From Paragemmobacter kunshanensis (lineage in GTDB: Bacteria; Pseudomonadota; Alphaproteobacteria; Rhodobacterales; Rhodobacteraceae), in the NCBI RefSeq assembly GCF_011059185.1, contig NZ_JAALFE010000015.1, positions 1-64,000 of the forward strand: 64,000 bases of DNA, given 5' to 3'. Position numbers and translations under genes: made by a program. This document shows, piece after piece, positions 20,392 to 29,486 of the stretch (positions are counted from its first letter, which is position 1; the number at the start of each line of letters is the position of its first letter). The notes under the pieces were generated by a model. That model saw only the letters and a list, made by a program, of their open reading frames with translations. It was not told where the DNA came from and did no database searches.

Positions 20392-20414
20392 GGGGGAGGG
20401 TCGGGGAGGGGGTC
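20392..20414. repeat. Intergenic GC-rich repeat, copy 2
   Basis: A 23-bp element (core GGGGGAGGGTCGGGGAGGG) that forms a hairpin with CCCTCCCCCA just upstream, loop CCTT. It may act as the end of the glpK message. It lies directly before the alcohol dehydrogenase gene. Confidence 0.75.
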
Positions 20415-20441
20415 CACACCAGAATGAAACCGGAGCCCCCC

Positions 20442-21581
20442 ATGCCCCCCTTCGCCATCGCCATGCCCCAGCGCATCCTCTTCGGCCGGGGCGAGGCGCA
20501 GAAGGCCCCCACCCTCCTCGCCCCCTTCGGCCCGCGCGGCCTGATCATCCACGGCGCCTCTGCCGCCCGCGCGCAATGGCTCCTCGACGCCCTCCACGCC
20601 GCAGGCATCGAAACCCTCGCCCTCCCCTGCCCGTCAGAACCCACCCTGCCGATGCTGGACGCAGCCCTCGCCCGGTCCCGCCCCTTCGCGCCCCTCTGGG
20701 TCGCGTCCCTCGGCGGCGGCGCGGCGCTCGACCTCGGCAAGGCGCTCGCCGCCCTCATCCCCGCCTCCACCCACCCGCTCGACCATCTGGAACTCGTGGG
20801 CAAAGGCCTCCCCCTCGCCGCCCCGCCCCTCCCCTTCATCGCCATCCCCACCACCGCAGGCACAGGGGCCGAGGCGACCAAGAACGCCGTCATCGGCCTC
20901 CCCGATCACGGCCGCAAGGTCAGCCTCCGCGACGACCGCATGCTCGCCCGCCTCGCCATCGTCGACCCGGCGCTGACCGACCACACCCCCCGCGCCACCA
21001 CCCTCGCCTCCGGCCTCGACGCCATCACGCAGGTCATCGAACCCTACGTCTCGTCCAAGGCCACCCCCTTCACCGACGCCCTCACCGCCCCCGCCATCCC
21101 GCGGGGCCTCGCGGCCCTCAAACGCCTGATGGAAGCGGAAGACCCCGACGCCCGCGACGCCCTCGCCCACACCTCCCTGACGGGCGGCATCGCGCTCGCC
21201 AATGCAGGCCTCGGCGCCGTCCACGGCCTCGCCGGCGTCATCGGCGGCCTCACCCCCGCCCCCCATGGCGCGATCTGCGGCGCGCTCCTCGCCCCCATCC
21301 TCCGCCTCAACCGCGCGCAGGCCACGGGCGAAACCGCCCGCCGCCTCGACACCGTCTTCCACCACATCGCGCAAACCTTCGGCGGCACGCCGGACACCGC
21401 CCCCGAAACCCTCGCCCGCTGGGCGCGCGCCTCCGGCCTGCCCGGCCTCACCGCCCAGGGTCTCCCTGCCTCACTCCACGAAGAAACGGCCCAGGCCGCC
21501 CTCGTCTCCTCCTCGATGAAGGGCAACCCCGTCCCGCTCACCGCGCAAGACCTCACCGCCGCCCTGCGCTCCGCAGCCTGA
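20442..21581 (+). CDS. Iron-type alcohol dehydrogenase / maleylacetate reductase-like
   Basis: A 379-residue group III dehydrogenase. The dinucleotide-binding GGGAALDLGK is at 91-100 and IPTTAGTGAEATKNAVI at 135-151. Of the four metal ligands of FucO-type enzymes, Asp193, His261 (VHG) and His275 (PHG) are present, but the second (His in DALTHA) is Gln197 here. The metal site or substrate may therefore differ from classical iron ADHs. The ATG at 20442 has GGAG 6 nt upstream. An ATG at 20424 would add six residues. Position after glpK suggests a role with glycerol-derived or other short-chain alcohols or aldehydes, but the substrate is not evident. Confidence 0.8.
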   Translation: MPPFAIAMPQRILFGRGEAQKAPTLLAPFGPRGLIIHGASAARAQWLLDALHAAGIETLALPCPSEPTLPMLDAALARSRPFAPLWVASLGGGAALDLGKALAALIPASTHPLDHLELVGKGLPLAAPPLPFIAIPTTAGTGAEATKNAVIGLPDHGRKVSLRDDRMLARLAIVDPALTDHTPRATTLASGLDAITQVIEPYVSSKATPFTDALTAPAIPRGLAALKRLMEAEDPDARDALAHTSLTGGIALANAGLGAVHGLAGVIGGLTPAPHGAICGALLAPILRLNRAQATGETARRLDTVFHHIAQTFGGTPDTAPETLARWARASGLPGLTAQGLPASLHEETAQAALVSSSMKGNPVPLTAQDLTAALRSAA

Positions 21582-21676
21582 CCCGCCCCTTCGTCCCGGC
21601 CCAAATACCCCGGGGTCCGGGGCAGCACCCCGACGCTCGCCACCTGCAGGACCACCCTCTCCCTCCCCCTTCTTCA

Positions 21677-21699
21677 GGGGGAGGGTCGGGGAGGGGGTC
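21677..21699. repeat. Intergenic GC-rich repeat, copy 3
   Basis: Same 23 bp as at 20392-20414, again next to a CCCTCCCCCT/AGGGGGAGGG hairpin (21661-21685). It lies between the convergent alcohol dehydrogenase and galE genes, where it may terminate both transcripts. Confidence 0.75.
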
Positions 21700-21704
21700 G
21701 CCTC

Positions 21705-22682
21705 TCAGAAACCCCGTCCCTGCGACCAGCGCCAGGCATCGCGGATCATCGCGTCCAGTCCCCGCTCCGGCGCCCAGCCCAACTCCTCGCGCGCCCGCGC
21801 CGATCCGCAGACCAGCGCCGCCGCATCGCCCGCGCGCCGCGCGCCCTCGACAATGGGCACGGCGCGGTTCGTCACCACCCGCGCATGGTCGATCACCTCG
21901 CGCACCGAATAGCCCGTCCCCGTCCCAAGGCAGAAGACCCGGCTCCCCCGCCCGTCCTGCAACCAGCGCAATCCCCGCACATGGGCCTCGGCCAGATCCG
22001 TCACATGCACGTAATCCCGCAGGCAGGTGCCATCCGCCGTCGCATAATCCGACCCGAACACCGTCAGCGCCGCGCGCTTGCCCTCCACCGCATCCAGCAT
22101 CAGGGGGATCAGATGCGTCTCCGGCTCATGCCTTTCCCCCACCTCGCCCTCCGGGTCCGCCCCCGCCACGTTGAAATAGCGGAAGATCACCGATTGCAGC
22201 CCATGGCTCGCCCCGAAATTCCCCAGCATCTGCTCGATCGCCAGTTTCGACGCGCCATAGGCATTGATCGGGCGCTGCGGCGTCTCCTCGTCCAGCACGA
22301 CACCATCCTGATCGCCATAGGTCGCGCAGGTGGAGGAAAAGACGAACCGCCCCACCCCTTCCGCCAGACAGGCCTCGATCAGGTTCAGCGCGCCGCCCAC
22401 ATTCACCCGCCAGTATCGCCCGGGATCGGTCATGGAGTCCCCCACCAGCGACAGCGCCGCAAAATGCATCACCGCCACCGGCTTCCAGCGCGCAAGCGCC
22501 GCCCTGATCGCGGCCGCGTCCATCAGATCGCCCCGCTCCAGCGGCCCGAACTTCACCGCCGCTTCCCAACCGGTGCTGAGATTGTCGAAACAGACCGGCA
22601 CATAGCCCGCCCGTGCCAACGCCTTGCAGGCATGCGCCCCGATATACCCTGCCCCACCCGTCACCAACACATGTTCCGGCAC
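21705..22682 (-). CDS. galE: UDP-glucose 4-epimerase
   Basis: A 325-residue extended SDR. It has VLVTGGAGYIGAHACKALA at the N-terminus, CFDNLSTGW, HFAALSLVGDSM, SSTCATYGDQ with the catalytic serine/threonine, and YGASKLAIEQML with Tyr-x3-Lys. Then come RYFNVAGAD and RDYVHVTDLAEAHV, all typical of GalE/ExoB. It interconverts UDP-glucose and UDP-galactose for exopolysaccharide or lipid glycans. It is divergent from the DUF2793 gene across 180 bp. Confidence 0.92.
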   Translation of the reverse strand: MPEHVLVTGGAGYIGAHACKALARAGYVPVCFDNLSTGWEAAVKFGPLERGDLMDAAAIRAALARWKPVAVMHFAALSLVGDSMTDPGRYWRVNVGGALNLIEACLAEGVGRFVFSSTCATYGDQDGVVLDEETPQRPINAYGASKLAIEQMLGNFGASHGLQSVIFRYFNVAGADPEGEVGERHEPETHLIPLMLDAVEGKRAALTVFGSDYATADGTCLRDYVHVTDLAEAHVRGLRWLQDGRGSRVFCLGTGTGYSVREVIDHARVVTNRAVPIVEGARRAGDAAALVCGSARAREELGWAPERGLDAMIRDAWRWSQGRGF

Positions 22683-22862
22683 GTCCCGTCACTCCCGCAC
22701 AATCTTCCGCCCGGATGCTAGCCAAGCGCGGCCCGGATGGTAAGGCCCGCCCGCGCTTTTTCCGCGCGCCCCCCCGCCCCGGCCACCGTGCGGCGCGTTT
22801 CCCCCGCCTTCATCCCTTCGCCCCAGCCTGCCCTGTGATCACCCATGGCCAAAGGTTGCACG

Positions 22863-24170
22863 ATGCCGGACGATACCCCCCTCCTCTCCCTTCCCCTGCT
22901 TCAGCCCGCACAGGCCCAGAAGCACGTCACCCATAACGAGGCGCTGCGCCTCCTCGACCTGCTGACGCAGCTTGCCGTGGCGGATCGCAGCCGCACTACC
23001 CCCCCGCCGCTTCCCGCCGAAGGCGACCGGCACCTCGTCGCCGCCCCCGCCAGCGGGGCCTGGCAAGGGCAAGAGGGCCGGATCGCCGCCTTCTGGGATG
23101 GGACTTGGGTCTTCCTCGCCCCGCGTCCGGGCTGGCAACTCTGGGTCGTGGCCGAAAACACCGCCCTTGCCTTCAACGGCACCGGCTGGGTCGCGCCCGC
23201 CCAGACGCCCGAAACCCTGCCCCGGCTCGGCATTTCGGCCACGGCGGATACGGTGAACCGGCTTGCCGTCGCCTCCCCCGCCACGCTCTTCAATCACGCG
23301 GGCCAGGGTCATCAGCTCAAGATCAACAAGGCCGCTCCGGCCCAGACGGCCAGCCTGCTGTTCCAGACCGCCTTCTCCGGCCGCGCCGAGATGGGCCTTG
23401 CCGGCTCGGATGCCTTCGCCATCCGCGTCAGCGCCAATGGCACCACCTTCACCACCGCGCTTTCCGTCGATCCCGCCACGGGCCAGACCAGCTTTCCCGC
23501 CCCGGCCATCCTGTCGCCCCTGGCCGCCGATCCGGCCAGCCCGGGCAATGGCACGATCTGGCATCACGGATCTGACGCGCATCTGCGCGCCCGGCTGGGC
23601 GGGCGCAGCGTGATCCTTGACGGCCAGCAATGCGTGCCCTGCCTGGTCCCGCCCGCGGGCGAACTGGTGCAATCCACCGTCGGCACGGGCGGGGCGGCCA
23701 CGGTCAATGTCGCGGGTGCCGCGAACCGGATCGACATCTTTCCCTTCCTGCCGCGCGCCGATCTGGGCGTCGATGCCCTCCTCCTCAACTGCACCACGGC
23801 GCAGCCGGGCGCGCAGGCCCGCCTGCTGGTCTATTCCGCCGATGCCCAGGGCCGGCCCGCGGCGCGGCTGCATCAGACGGGCCTCATCGACCTGTCCGAT
23901 ACGGGCGCAAAGACCGCCGCCCTCACCCTCACGCTGCCGCAGGGGGTGACGGTCTGGCTCGGCCTGCACCATTCCGCCAATGCCACGGTCTCGGCCTGGC
24001 CCGGTTCCGCCTCGCCCGACCTGAACGGCGGCACCCTGCCAGCCACCACCGCGCGCAAGGCGCTGCGCCGCTTCGTGGATTTCGCCGATGGCGGCCCGGT
24101 CACCTGGGGCTACACCGCCGCGGAAATCGTGGGGGGCAACGTCCCCGCGATCTGGCTTCGCATGGCCTGA
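22863..24170 (+). CDS. DUF2793 domain protein
   Basis: A 435-residue protein starting MPDDTPLLSLPLLQPAQAQK, whose first 90 residues carry the DUF2793 pattern (QKHVTHNEALRLLD, then GAWQGQEGRIAAFWDGTW). The middle is rich in Ala, Thr and Gly, with short beta-type repeats, and the last 150 residues resemble a carbohydrate-binding or fibre-like beta fold. DUF2793 proteins in Rhodobacterales include phage-tail and gene-transfer-agent fibre proteins, but no other phage genes lie here. Start at 22863 with AAAGG 7 nt upstream. A surface or fibre role near the UDP-sugar genes is conjecture. Confidence 0.72.
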   Translation: MPDDTPLLSLPLLQPAQAQKHVTHNEALRLLDLLTQLAVADRSRTTPPPLPAEGDRHLVAAPASGAWQGQEGRIAAFWDGTWVFLAPRPGWQLWVVAENTALAFNGTGWVAPAQTPETLPRLGISATADTVNRLAVASPATLFNHAGQGHQLKINKAAPAQTASLLFQTAFSGRAEMGLAGSDAFAIRVSANGTTFTTALSVDPATGQTSFPAPAILSPLAADPASPGNGTIWHHGSDAHLRARLGGRSVILDGQQCVPCLVPPAGELVQSTVGTGGAATVNVAGAANRIDIFPFLPRADLGVDALLLNCTTAQPGAQARLLVYSADAQGRPAARLHQTGLIDLSDTGAKTAALTLTLPQGVTVWLGLHHSANATVSAWPGSASPDLNGGTLPATTARKALRRFVDFADGGPVTWGYTAAEIVGGNVPAIWLRMA

Positions 24171-24184
24171 CACCCCCCGCACCC

Positions 24185-24210
24185 GCCCCTGCCCCCAAGG
24201 GGGCAGGGGC
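24185..24210. terminator. GC-rich stem-loop after the DUF2793 gene
   Basis: Perfect 12-bp inverted repeat GCCCCTGCCCCC / GGGGGCAGGGGC separated by AA. There is no T-run, so it may stabilise or weakly terminate the transcript rather than act as a classical terminator. Confidence 0.45.
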
Positions 24211-24231
24211 AACCCGCATCACCCGCGGCGT

Positions 24232-24260
24232 TTGACAGGGCGAATCGCCCTGCCCTAAAC
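24232..24260 (+). promoter_or_regulatory. Candidate ugd promoter with palindromic operator in the spacer
   Basis: A perfect -35 hexamer TTGACA at 24232-24237 is followed after 17 bp by CTAAAC (or TAAACA one base later). The spacer is filled by a 15-bp palindrome, AGGGCGA-A-TCGCCCT at 24237-24251. A protein binding there would block RNA polymerase. The ugd start lies about 40 bp downstream. Confidence 0.5.
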
Positions 24261-24300
24261 AGGCAGCAGCGACCGATGTTCGGCCAACGGGTGAAGAGTC

Positions 24301-25605
24301 ATGAAGATTGCGATGATCGGGACAGGCTATGTCGGCCTCGTCTCGGGGGTGTGTTTCTCGGATTTCGGCCATGACGTGATCTGCGTCGACAAGGATCCCG
24401 CCAAGATCGACCGCCTCCGCGCGGGCGAGATCCCGATCTTCGAACCCGGCCTGCAGGACCTGATGGCCAAGAACGTGGCCGCAGGCCGCCTCTCCTTCTC
24501 CCTCGATCTGGCCGAGGCGGTGGCCGGGGCCGATGCCGTCTTCATCGCCGTGGGCACGCCCACGCGCCGCGGCGACGGCCATGCCGACCTGCGCTATGTC
24601 ATGGCCGCGGCCGAGGAAATCGGCCGCGCCCTCACCGGCCATGCCGTCATCGTCACCAAATCCACCGTCCCCGTCGGCACCAACCGCAAGGTGGCCGAGG
24701 CCGTCCGCGCCTCCAGCCCCGATGCCGATTTCGACATCGCCTCCAACCCCGAATTCCTGCGCGAAGGCGCGGCCATCGACGATTTCATGCGCCCCGACCG
24801 CGTGGTGGTGGGGATCGAGAATGACCGCGCCAAGAAGGTCATGTCCGATATCTACCGCCCGCTCTTCCTGCGCGACTTTCCCATCGTCTTCACCGACCTC
24901 GAGTCAGCCGAGATGATCAAATACGCCGCCAACGCCTTCCTCGCGACCAAGATCACCTTCATCAACGAAATCGCAGCACTCTGCGAACGCGTGGGGGCGG
25001 ATATCAAGTCCGTCTCAAAGGGCATCGGCCTCGATGGCCGGATCGGCAACAAGTTCCTCCATGCAGGCCCCGGCTATGGCGGATCGTGCTTTCCCAAGGA
25101 TACCAAGGCGCTCGCCCGCATCGGGCAGGAACATGCCGTGCCCATGCAGATCGTGGAAACCGTCATCAAGGTGAACGATCAGGTCAAGCAGCGCATGCTC
25201 GACAAGATCGTCGACCTTCTCGATGGCAGCATCAACGGCAAGACGGTGGGCATCCTCGGCGTCACCTTCAAGCCCAATACCGATGACATGCGCGATGCGC
25301 CCTCGCTCACCATCGTGCCCGCGCTGGTGGGGGCCGGGGCCAAGGTCCGCGTCATGGATCCCCAGGGCCAGCACGAGGGCGAGGCGCTGCTCCCCCATGT
25401 CCGCTGGGTGGAAAACGCCTATCACGCCGCGCAGGCCGCCGATGTGCTGGTGATCCTGACGGAATGGAACGAATTCCGCGCGCTCGATCTGGCGAAACTC
25501 GCGCGCAAGATGAACACCCCCCGCATGGCCGACCTGCGCAACATCTACAACCGCGAAGACGTGCTGGCGGCGGGTTTCGAAACCTATGTGGGCGTCGGGC
25601 GGTAA
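24301..25605 (+). CDS. ugd: UDP-glucose 6-dehydrogenase
   Basis: A 434-residue NAD-dependent enzyme that oxidises UDP-glucose to UDP-glucuronate. It begins MKIAMIGTGYVGLVSGVCFS and carries FIAVGTPTRRGDGHAD, KSTVPVGTN, SNPEFLREGAAIDDFMRPDR, KYAANAFLATKITFINE, and the catalytic cysteine in GPGYGGSCFPKDTKAL. Length and motifs are standard. The product is the substrate for the UDP-glucuronate 4-epimerase at 3665-4696. Expression probably starts at the promoter at 24232, and a GC-rich repeat region follows the stop. Confidence 0.95.
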   Translation: MKIAMIGTGYVGLVSGVCFSDFGHDVICVDKDPAKIDRLRAGEIPIFEPGLQDLMAKNVAAGRLSFSLDLAEAVAGADAVFIAVGTPTRRGDGHADLRYVMAAAEEIGRALTGHAVIVTKSTVPVGTNRKVAEAVRASSPDADFDIASNPEFLREGAAIDDFMRPDRVVVGIENDRAKKVMSDIYRPLFLRDFPIVFTDLESAEMIKYAANAFLATKITFINEIAALCERVGADIKSVSKGIGLDGRIGNKFLHAGPGYGGSCFPKDTKALARIGQEHAVPMQIVETVIKVNDQVKQRMLDKIVDLLDGSINGKTVGILGVTFKPNTDDMRDAPSLTIVPALVGAGAKVRVMDPQGQHEGEALLPHVRWVENAYHAAQAADVLVILTEWNEFRALDLAKLARKMNTPRMADLRNIYNREDVLAAGFETYVGVGR

Positions 25606-25677
25606 GGCAAAAGGCCCGGGCGCGCGCGCGCGCGCCCAATCCCGAACCCTCCCCCCGCGCCCCATCTCTGCAAGGAC

Positions 25678-25707
25678 AGGGGGGTGCGGGGGGACGACCG
25701 TCCCCCC
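25678..25707. repeat. Dispersed hairpin repeat (AGGGGGGTGCGGGGGGACG type), copy 1
   Basis: A 19-bp sequence shared exactly with 48171-48189, continuing into a GGGGGGAC/GTCCCCCC hairpin at both sites. It lies between ugd and sdhB, which converge. The preceding 25620-25634 is a (GC)n run. Confidence 0.7.
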
Positions 25708-25716
25708 GCTGCAACG

Positions 25717-25743
25717 CAAAAAGCCCGGACGCCGGGTCCGGGC
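25717..25743 (-). terminator. Rho-independent terminator of the sdh operon
   Basis: Read on the minus strand this is an 8-bp GC stem (GCCCGGAC / GTCCGGGC, 5-nt loop) followed by TTTTTG, 28 bp after the sdhB stop codon. Confidence 0.85.
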
Positions 25744-25770
25744 CTTCCAGGGCAGGGTGCAAGGGGCGGA

Positions 25771-26547
25771 TCAGACCACCCGCTCCACCATCATCTTCTT
25801 GATCTCGGCAATCGCCTTGGCGGGGTTCAGCCCCTTGGGGCAGGTCTTGGCGCAGTTCATGATCGTGTGGCAACGATACAGCTTGAACGGATCCTCAAGC
25901 TGGTCCAGCCGCTCCGGCGTCGCCTCGTCGCGGCTGTCGATGATCCAGCGATAGGCATGCAGCAGCGCCGCAGGCCCCAGATACTTGTCGCTGTTCCACC
26001 AGTAGCTCGGGCAGGACGTGCTGCAGGACGCGCACATCACGCATTCATAAAGCCCGTCCAGCTTCTTCCGATCCTCGATCGACTGCCGCCACTCCTTGGC
26101 CGGGCGGTTCGTCTTCGTCTCCAGCCAGGGCATGATGGACGCATGCTGGGCGTAGAAATGCGTCAGGTCCGGGATCAGGTCCTTGATCACCGGCATATGC
26201 GGCAGGGGATAGATCTTCACATCCCCCTTCACCTCATCCAGCCCATAGATGCAGGCCAGCGTATTGATCCCGTCGATGTTCATCGCGCAAGACCCACAGA
26301 TCCCCTCGCGGCAGGACCGGCGGAAGGTCAGCGTCGGGTCGATCTCGTTCTTGATCTTGATCAGCGCGTCCAGAACCATCGGCCCGCAGGTATCCATATC
26401 CACGAAATAGGTATCCACCCGCGGATTTTCCCCGTCATCGGGGTTCCAGCGATAGATCTGGAACTTCCGCACATTCTTCCCCGCAGGCTTCGGCCATGTC
26501 TTGCCGGTGCGGACCTTGCTGTTCTTGGGAAGCGTGAACTGAACCAT
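25771..26547 (-). CDS. sdhB: Succinate dehydrogenase iron-sulfur subunit
   Basis: A 258-residue subunit of complex II that relays electrons from FAD to quinone. The [2Fe-2S] ligands are in [20 protein letters not shown], the [4Fe-4S] ligands in [12 protein letters not shown] and the [3Fe-4S] ligands in [15 protein letters not shown]. The proximal quinone-site region ([20 protein letters not shown]) is intact. It is the last gene of the operon and ends just before a good terminator. Two small lipoprotein genes separate it from sdhA. Confidence 0.97.
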   Translation of the reverse strand: MVQFTLPKNSKVRTGKTWPKPAGKNVRKFQIYRWNPDDGENPRVDTYFVDMDTCGPMVLDALIKIKNEIDPTLTFRRSCREGICGSCAMNIDGINTLACIYGLDEVKGDVKIYPLPHMPVIKDLIPDLTHFYAQHASIMPWLETKTNRPAKEWRQSIEDRKKLDGLYECVMCASCSTSCPSYWWNSDKYLGPAALLHAYRWIIDSRDEATPERLDQLEDPFKLYRCHTIMNCAKTCPKGLNPAKAIAEIKKMMVERVV

Positions 26548-26550
26548 TTC

Positions 26551-26847
26551 CTATCCCCTCCATTCCGGGAACGAATAAAGCGGCCGCGTCGGCGGCTCGC
26601 CCGATTTCTGATAGACACAGGCGTCGAAGACCGCCGAAGGATCGCGCCCCATGATGTAATCGGACGAGATCTGCAGCTTCAGCCCCGCCTTCGCATCGCC
26701 ACTCGATGTCGCCCCGACGCTGACCATCCCGCGCGGCTTTGCCGCCAGACGCGCCCGGTCAAGGCATTGCTGCTCCGCCCGGTCCACCGGGATCGGCCCG
26801 CAGGCCGCCAGCATCGCCACCGGGATCAGCCACAGCCCCCGCATCAT
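26551..26847 (-). CDS. Small putative lipoprotein in the sdh operon (second)
   Basis: A 98-residue unrecognised protein. Its start MMRGLWLIPVAMLAACG is a short signal sequence ending in a LAAC lipobox, so the mature protein is probably a lipid-anchored periplasmic protein of about 83 residues with two further cysteines (EQQCLD and DACVYQ) that could form a disulfide. It overlaps the preceding gene by 4 bp (ATGA) and ends 3 bp before sdhB, so it is embedded in the sdh transcript. A role in complex II assembly is possible but not shown. Confidence 0.75.
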   Translation of the reverse strand: MMRGLWLIPVAMLAACGPIPVDRAEQQCLDRARLAAKPRGMVSVGATSSGDAKAGLKLQISSDYIMGRDPSAVFDACVYQKSGEPPTRPLYSFPEWRG

Positions 26848-27161
26848 GCCCCCAGCGCCACGCCAGCGGCGGCGAGGCAGGATTGCGTCTCGCTCCGCGC
26901 CACGATCGCCCAGACCACAGCCTCGGTCGAGGTGCCTGCATAGACACCCACATCCCGCGCAAGGCTCTGCACCTCGGCGGCGCTGGCATTCTGCACCACG
27001 CAGCGCGTCGCCGCATCGGCCTGTGGCCCGGTCAGGCGGTTGTCCACAATGGGCCGCACCACGGTTTCCGCCGTGCGGCGGCCGATCTTGTCGGCCATAT
27101 CCTGCGGCGAACAGGCGGCAAGGGTCAGGGGCACAAGGGCAAGCATCAGGGCGGCGCGCAT
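26844..27161 (-). CDS. Small putative lipoprotein in the sdh operon (first)
   Basis: A 105-residue unrecognised protein. MRAALMLALVPLTLAACSPQD is a lipoprotein signal with a LAAC lipobox. The mature part includes DKIGRRTAETVVRPIVDNRL and CVVQNASAAEVQSLARDVGV, predicted helical, with a second cysteine pair similar in spacing to its neighbour. The ATG at 27161 has GGAG about 9 nt upstream. The reading frame stays open further upstream, but that part has no signal-like character. It lies 122 bp after sdhA and overlaps the next lipoprotein gene. Confidence 0.75.
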   Translation of the reverse strand: MRAALMLALVPLTLAACSPQDMADKIGRRTAETVVRPIVDNRLTGPQADAATRCVVQNASAAEVQSLARDVGVYAGTSTEAVVWAIVARSETQSCLAAAGVALGA

Positions 27162-27283
27162 GGGGAAAACTCCGGTTGCAGACGATGCCTGCATCCTGCC
27201 ACGCCCCGGCAGTGCCGCGCAGCCCCGCCGCGCCATGGCGCGACCGGGGCGGCGCATCCCCGCCGATGCAAGCCCGTTCCCCA

Positions 27284-29086
27284 TCAGAACTTCCGCTCCG
27301 CAGGCGCGATCTTCTTCAGGCTGATCCCGCCTTCCGCTTCCGTGGTCAGCGGGTCCACATGCACGCCGCGATAGCCCAGCGTGACCTTGTTCCCCTCGAC
27401 CCATGCCAGCGAATGCTTGCGCCAGTTGGCATCGTCGCGGTTCGGGTAATCCTCATGGGCATGCGCCCCCCGGCTCTCCGTCCGCGCATGCGCGCCATAG
27501 ATCGTGGCCAGCGCATTCGGCATCAGGTTCGCCAGTTCCAGCGTCTCCATAAGGTCGGAGTTCCAGACCAACGACCGATCCGTGACCTTCAGATCGCCCA
27601 TCTTCCCGGCAATCGCCGTCATCTTCCGCTCGCCCTCGGCCAGCGTCGCCTCGGCCCGGAACACGGCAGCGTCGGACTGCATGGTCTTCTGCATCTCCAA
27701 CCGCAGCTCCGCCGTCGGCACCGCGCCATTGGCATGCCGCATCGCATCGAACCGCGTCAGCGCCTTGTCCACTTCCGTCCGGTTCACCGGCGCGACGGGG
27801 GCCTTCGGATCCACGATCTGCCCCGCCCGGATCGCCGCAGCCCGCCCGAACACCACAAGGTCGATCAGACTGTTCGACCCCAGCCGGTTCGCCCCATGCA
27901 CCGAGGCACAGCCCGCCTCGCCCACGGCCATCAGACCGGGGAAGACCGCATCGGGGTTATCGGCGGTGGGGTTCAACACCTCGCCCCAATAATTCGTGGG
28001 AATCCCGCCCATGTTGTAATGCACGGTGGGCAGGACCGGGATCGGCTCCTTCGTCAGGTCCACGCCCGCAAAGATGCGCGCCGATTCCGAAATCCCCGGC
28101 AGCCGCAGCTCCAGCGTCTCTTTCGGCAGGTGGTTCAGGTGCAAATGGATATGGTCGCCATTGGCACCAACCCCACGCCCCTCGCGGATTTCCAGCGTCA
28201 TGCAGCGGCTGACATAATCGCGCGGCGCCAGATCCTTGTAATGCGGCGCATAGCGCTCCATGAACCGCTCGCCATTGGCGTTGGTCAGATAGCCACCCTC
28301 GCCCCGCGCGCCTTCGGTAATCAGGCAGCCGGAGCCATAGATGCCGGTCGGATGGAACTGCACGAATTCCATATCCTGCAGCGGCAGGCCAGCCCGCGCC
28401 ACCATCCCGCCGCCATCCCCGGTGCAGGTATGGGCAGAGGTCGCGCTGAAATAGGCCCGCCCGTAACCGCCCGTCGCCAGCACCACCATCTTCGCGTTGA
28501 AGACATGGATCGTGCCATCATCCAGCTTCCACGCCACGACGCCCGTGCAGGCCCCATCCGTGATGATCAGGTCCAGCGCGAAATATTCGATGAAGAATTC
28601 CGCGTTGTTCTTCAGGCTCTGACCATAAAGTGTGTGCAGGATCGCATGCCCCGTCCGGTCCGCCGCCGCACAGGTGCGCTGCACAGGCGGCCCCTCGCCG
28701 AACTCCGTCGTATGCCCGCCAAAGGGGCGCTGATAGATCTTGCCCTCTTCCGTCCGGGAAAACGGCACCCCGTAATGCTCCAGCTCATAGACCGCCTTCG
28801 GGGCCTCGCGCGCCAGATACTCCATCGCATCCGTGTCGCCCAGCCAGTCCGACCCCTTCACGGTGTCATACATGTGCCACTGCCACGAATCCGGCCCCAT
28901 ATTCCCAAGGCTGGCGGCAATGCCGCCCTGCGCCGCCACCGTATGGCTCCGCGTCGGGAAAACCTTCGTCACGCAGGCCGTGCGCAGCCCCTGCTCCGCC
29001 ATGCCCAGCGTCGCGCGCAGACCCGCGCCGCCCGCCCCCACCACGACCACGTCATAGTCATGCACTTCATACGGATAAGCCGTCAT
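27284..29086 (-). CDS. sdhA: Succinate dehydrogenase flavoprotein subunit
   Basis: A 600-residue catalytic subunit oxidising succinate to fumarate. The N-terminal [20 protein letters not shown] binds [20 protein letters not shown] holds His48, the covalent FAD attachment residue. [30 protein letters not shown] and the C-terminal [14 protein letters not shown]-like stretch ([18 protein letters not shown]) are standard. The ATG at 29086 is used, since upstream only a TTG could extend it by six residues. It lies 14 bp after sdhD. Confidence 0.97.
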   Translation of the reverse strand: MTAYPYEVHDYDVVVVGAGGAGLRATLGMAEQGLRTACVTKVFPTRSHTVAAQGGIAASLGNMGPDSWQWHMYDTVKGSDWLGDTDAMEYLAREAPKAVYELEHYGVPFSRTEEGKIYQRPFGGHTTEFGEGPPVQRTCAAADRTGHAILHTLYGQSLKNNAEFFIEYFALDLIITDGACTGVVAWKLDDGTIHVFNAKMVVLATGGYGRAYFSATSAHTCTGDGGGMVARAGLPLQDMEFVQFHPTGIYGSGCLITEGARGEGGYLTNANGERFMERYAPHYKDLAPRDYVSRCMTLEIREGRGVGANGDHIHLHLNHLPKETLELRLPGISESARIFAGVDLTKEPIPVLPTVHYNMGGIPTNYWGEVLNPTADNPDAVFPGLMAVGEAGCASVHGANRLGSNSLIDLVVFGRAAAIRAGQIVDPKAPVAPVNRTEVDKALTRFDAMRHANGAVPTAELRLEMQKTMQSDAAVFRAEATLAEGERKMTAIAGKMGDLKVTDRSLVWNSDLMETLELANLMPNALATIYGAHARTESRGAHAHEDYPNRDDANWRKHSLAWVEGNKVTLGYRGVHVDPLTTEAEGGISLKKIAPAERKF

Positions 29087-29100
29087 CTCAGCCCCAGTTC

Positions 29101-29472
29101 TCAAAGCGCGATGCGGACAAGGGCATAGAACCCCGTCGCCATCACCACGTAGGAAAGCGAAATCGCCGCGATCACGAGGGCCTTCTTCGTATGCCCCCGC
29201 GCATAATCCTCGATCATCATCTGCGCGCCCTTGGCGAAGTGGCGCATCGACACGAACAGCACCAGCCCCGTCACGATCGCCGGAAATGGCCGCGCGAATG
29301 TGGCCATCACCGCCTCATGCCCCTGCCCCAGGGCGCTGCCGAAGATGTAAACCCAGACGGGCAGCAGGAAGGCCAGCGCCACCGCGCTCACCTGCATGTA
29401 CCAGTGATGCTCGGTCCCGCTATGCCCCGCGCCCTTGCCCACGGCGCGCTTGCGGTCGGTCAGATAACGCAT
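29101..29472 (-). CDS. sdhD: Succinate dehydrogenase membrane anchor subunit
   Basis: A 123-residue protein starting [20 protein letters not shown], a conserved alphaproteobacterial SdhD opening, with three membrane spans. [18 protein letters not shown] provides the helix-loop region that usually includes the heme and quinone ligands (HxxxGxQxxxEDY). It joins SdhC to anchor SdhAB and bind heme b. It lies 14 bp after sdhC. Confidence 0.92.
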   Translation of the reverse strand: MRYLTDRKRAVGKGAGHSGTEHHWYMQVSAVALAFLLPVWVYIFGSALGQGHEAVMATFARPFPAIVTGLVLFVSMRHFAKGAQMMIEDYARGHTKKALVIAAISLSYVVMATGFYALVRIAL

Positions 29473-29486
29473 CCTCCGCCCCCCCC

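Noticed and set aside
22835-22842. Single GTGATCAC before the DUF2793 gene
   Set aside because: An isolated 8-mer without the TTG flanks or a partner at 21 bp; about one is expected by chance in 64 kb.
25620-25634. Alternating GC run
   Set aside because: Simple-sequence run in a GC-rich gap; no evidence for a function beyond a possible Z-DNA tendency.
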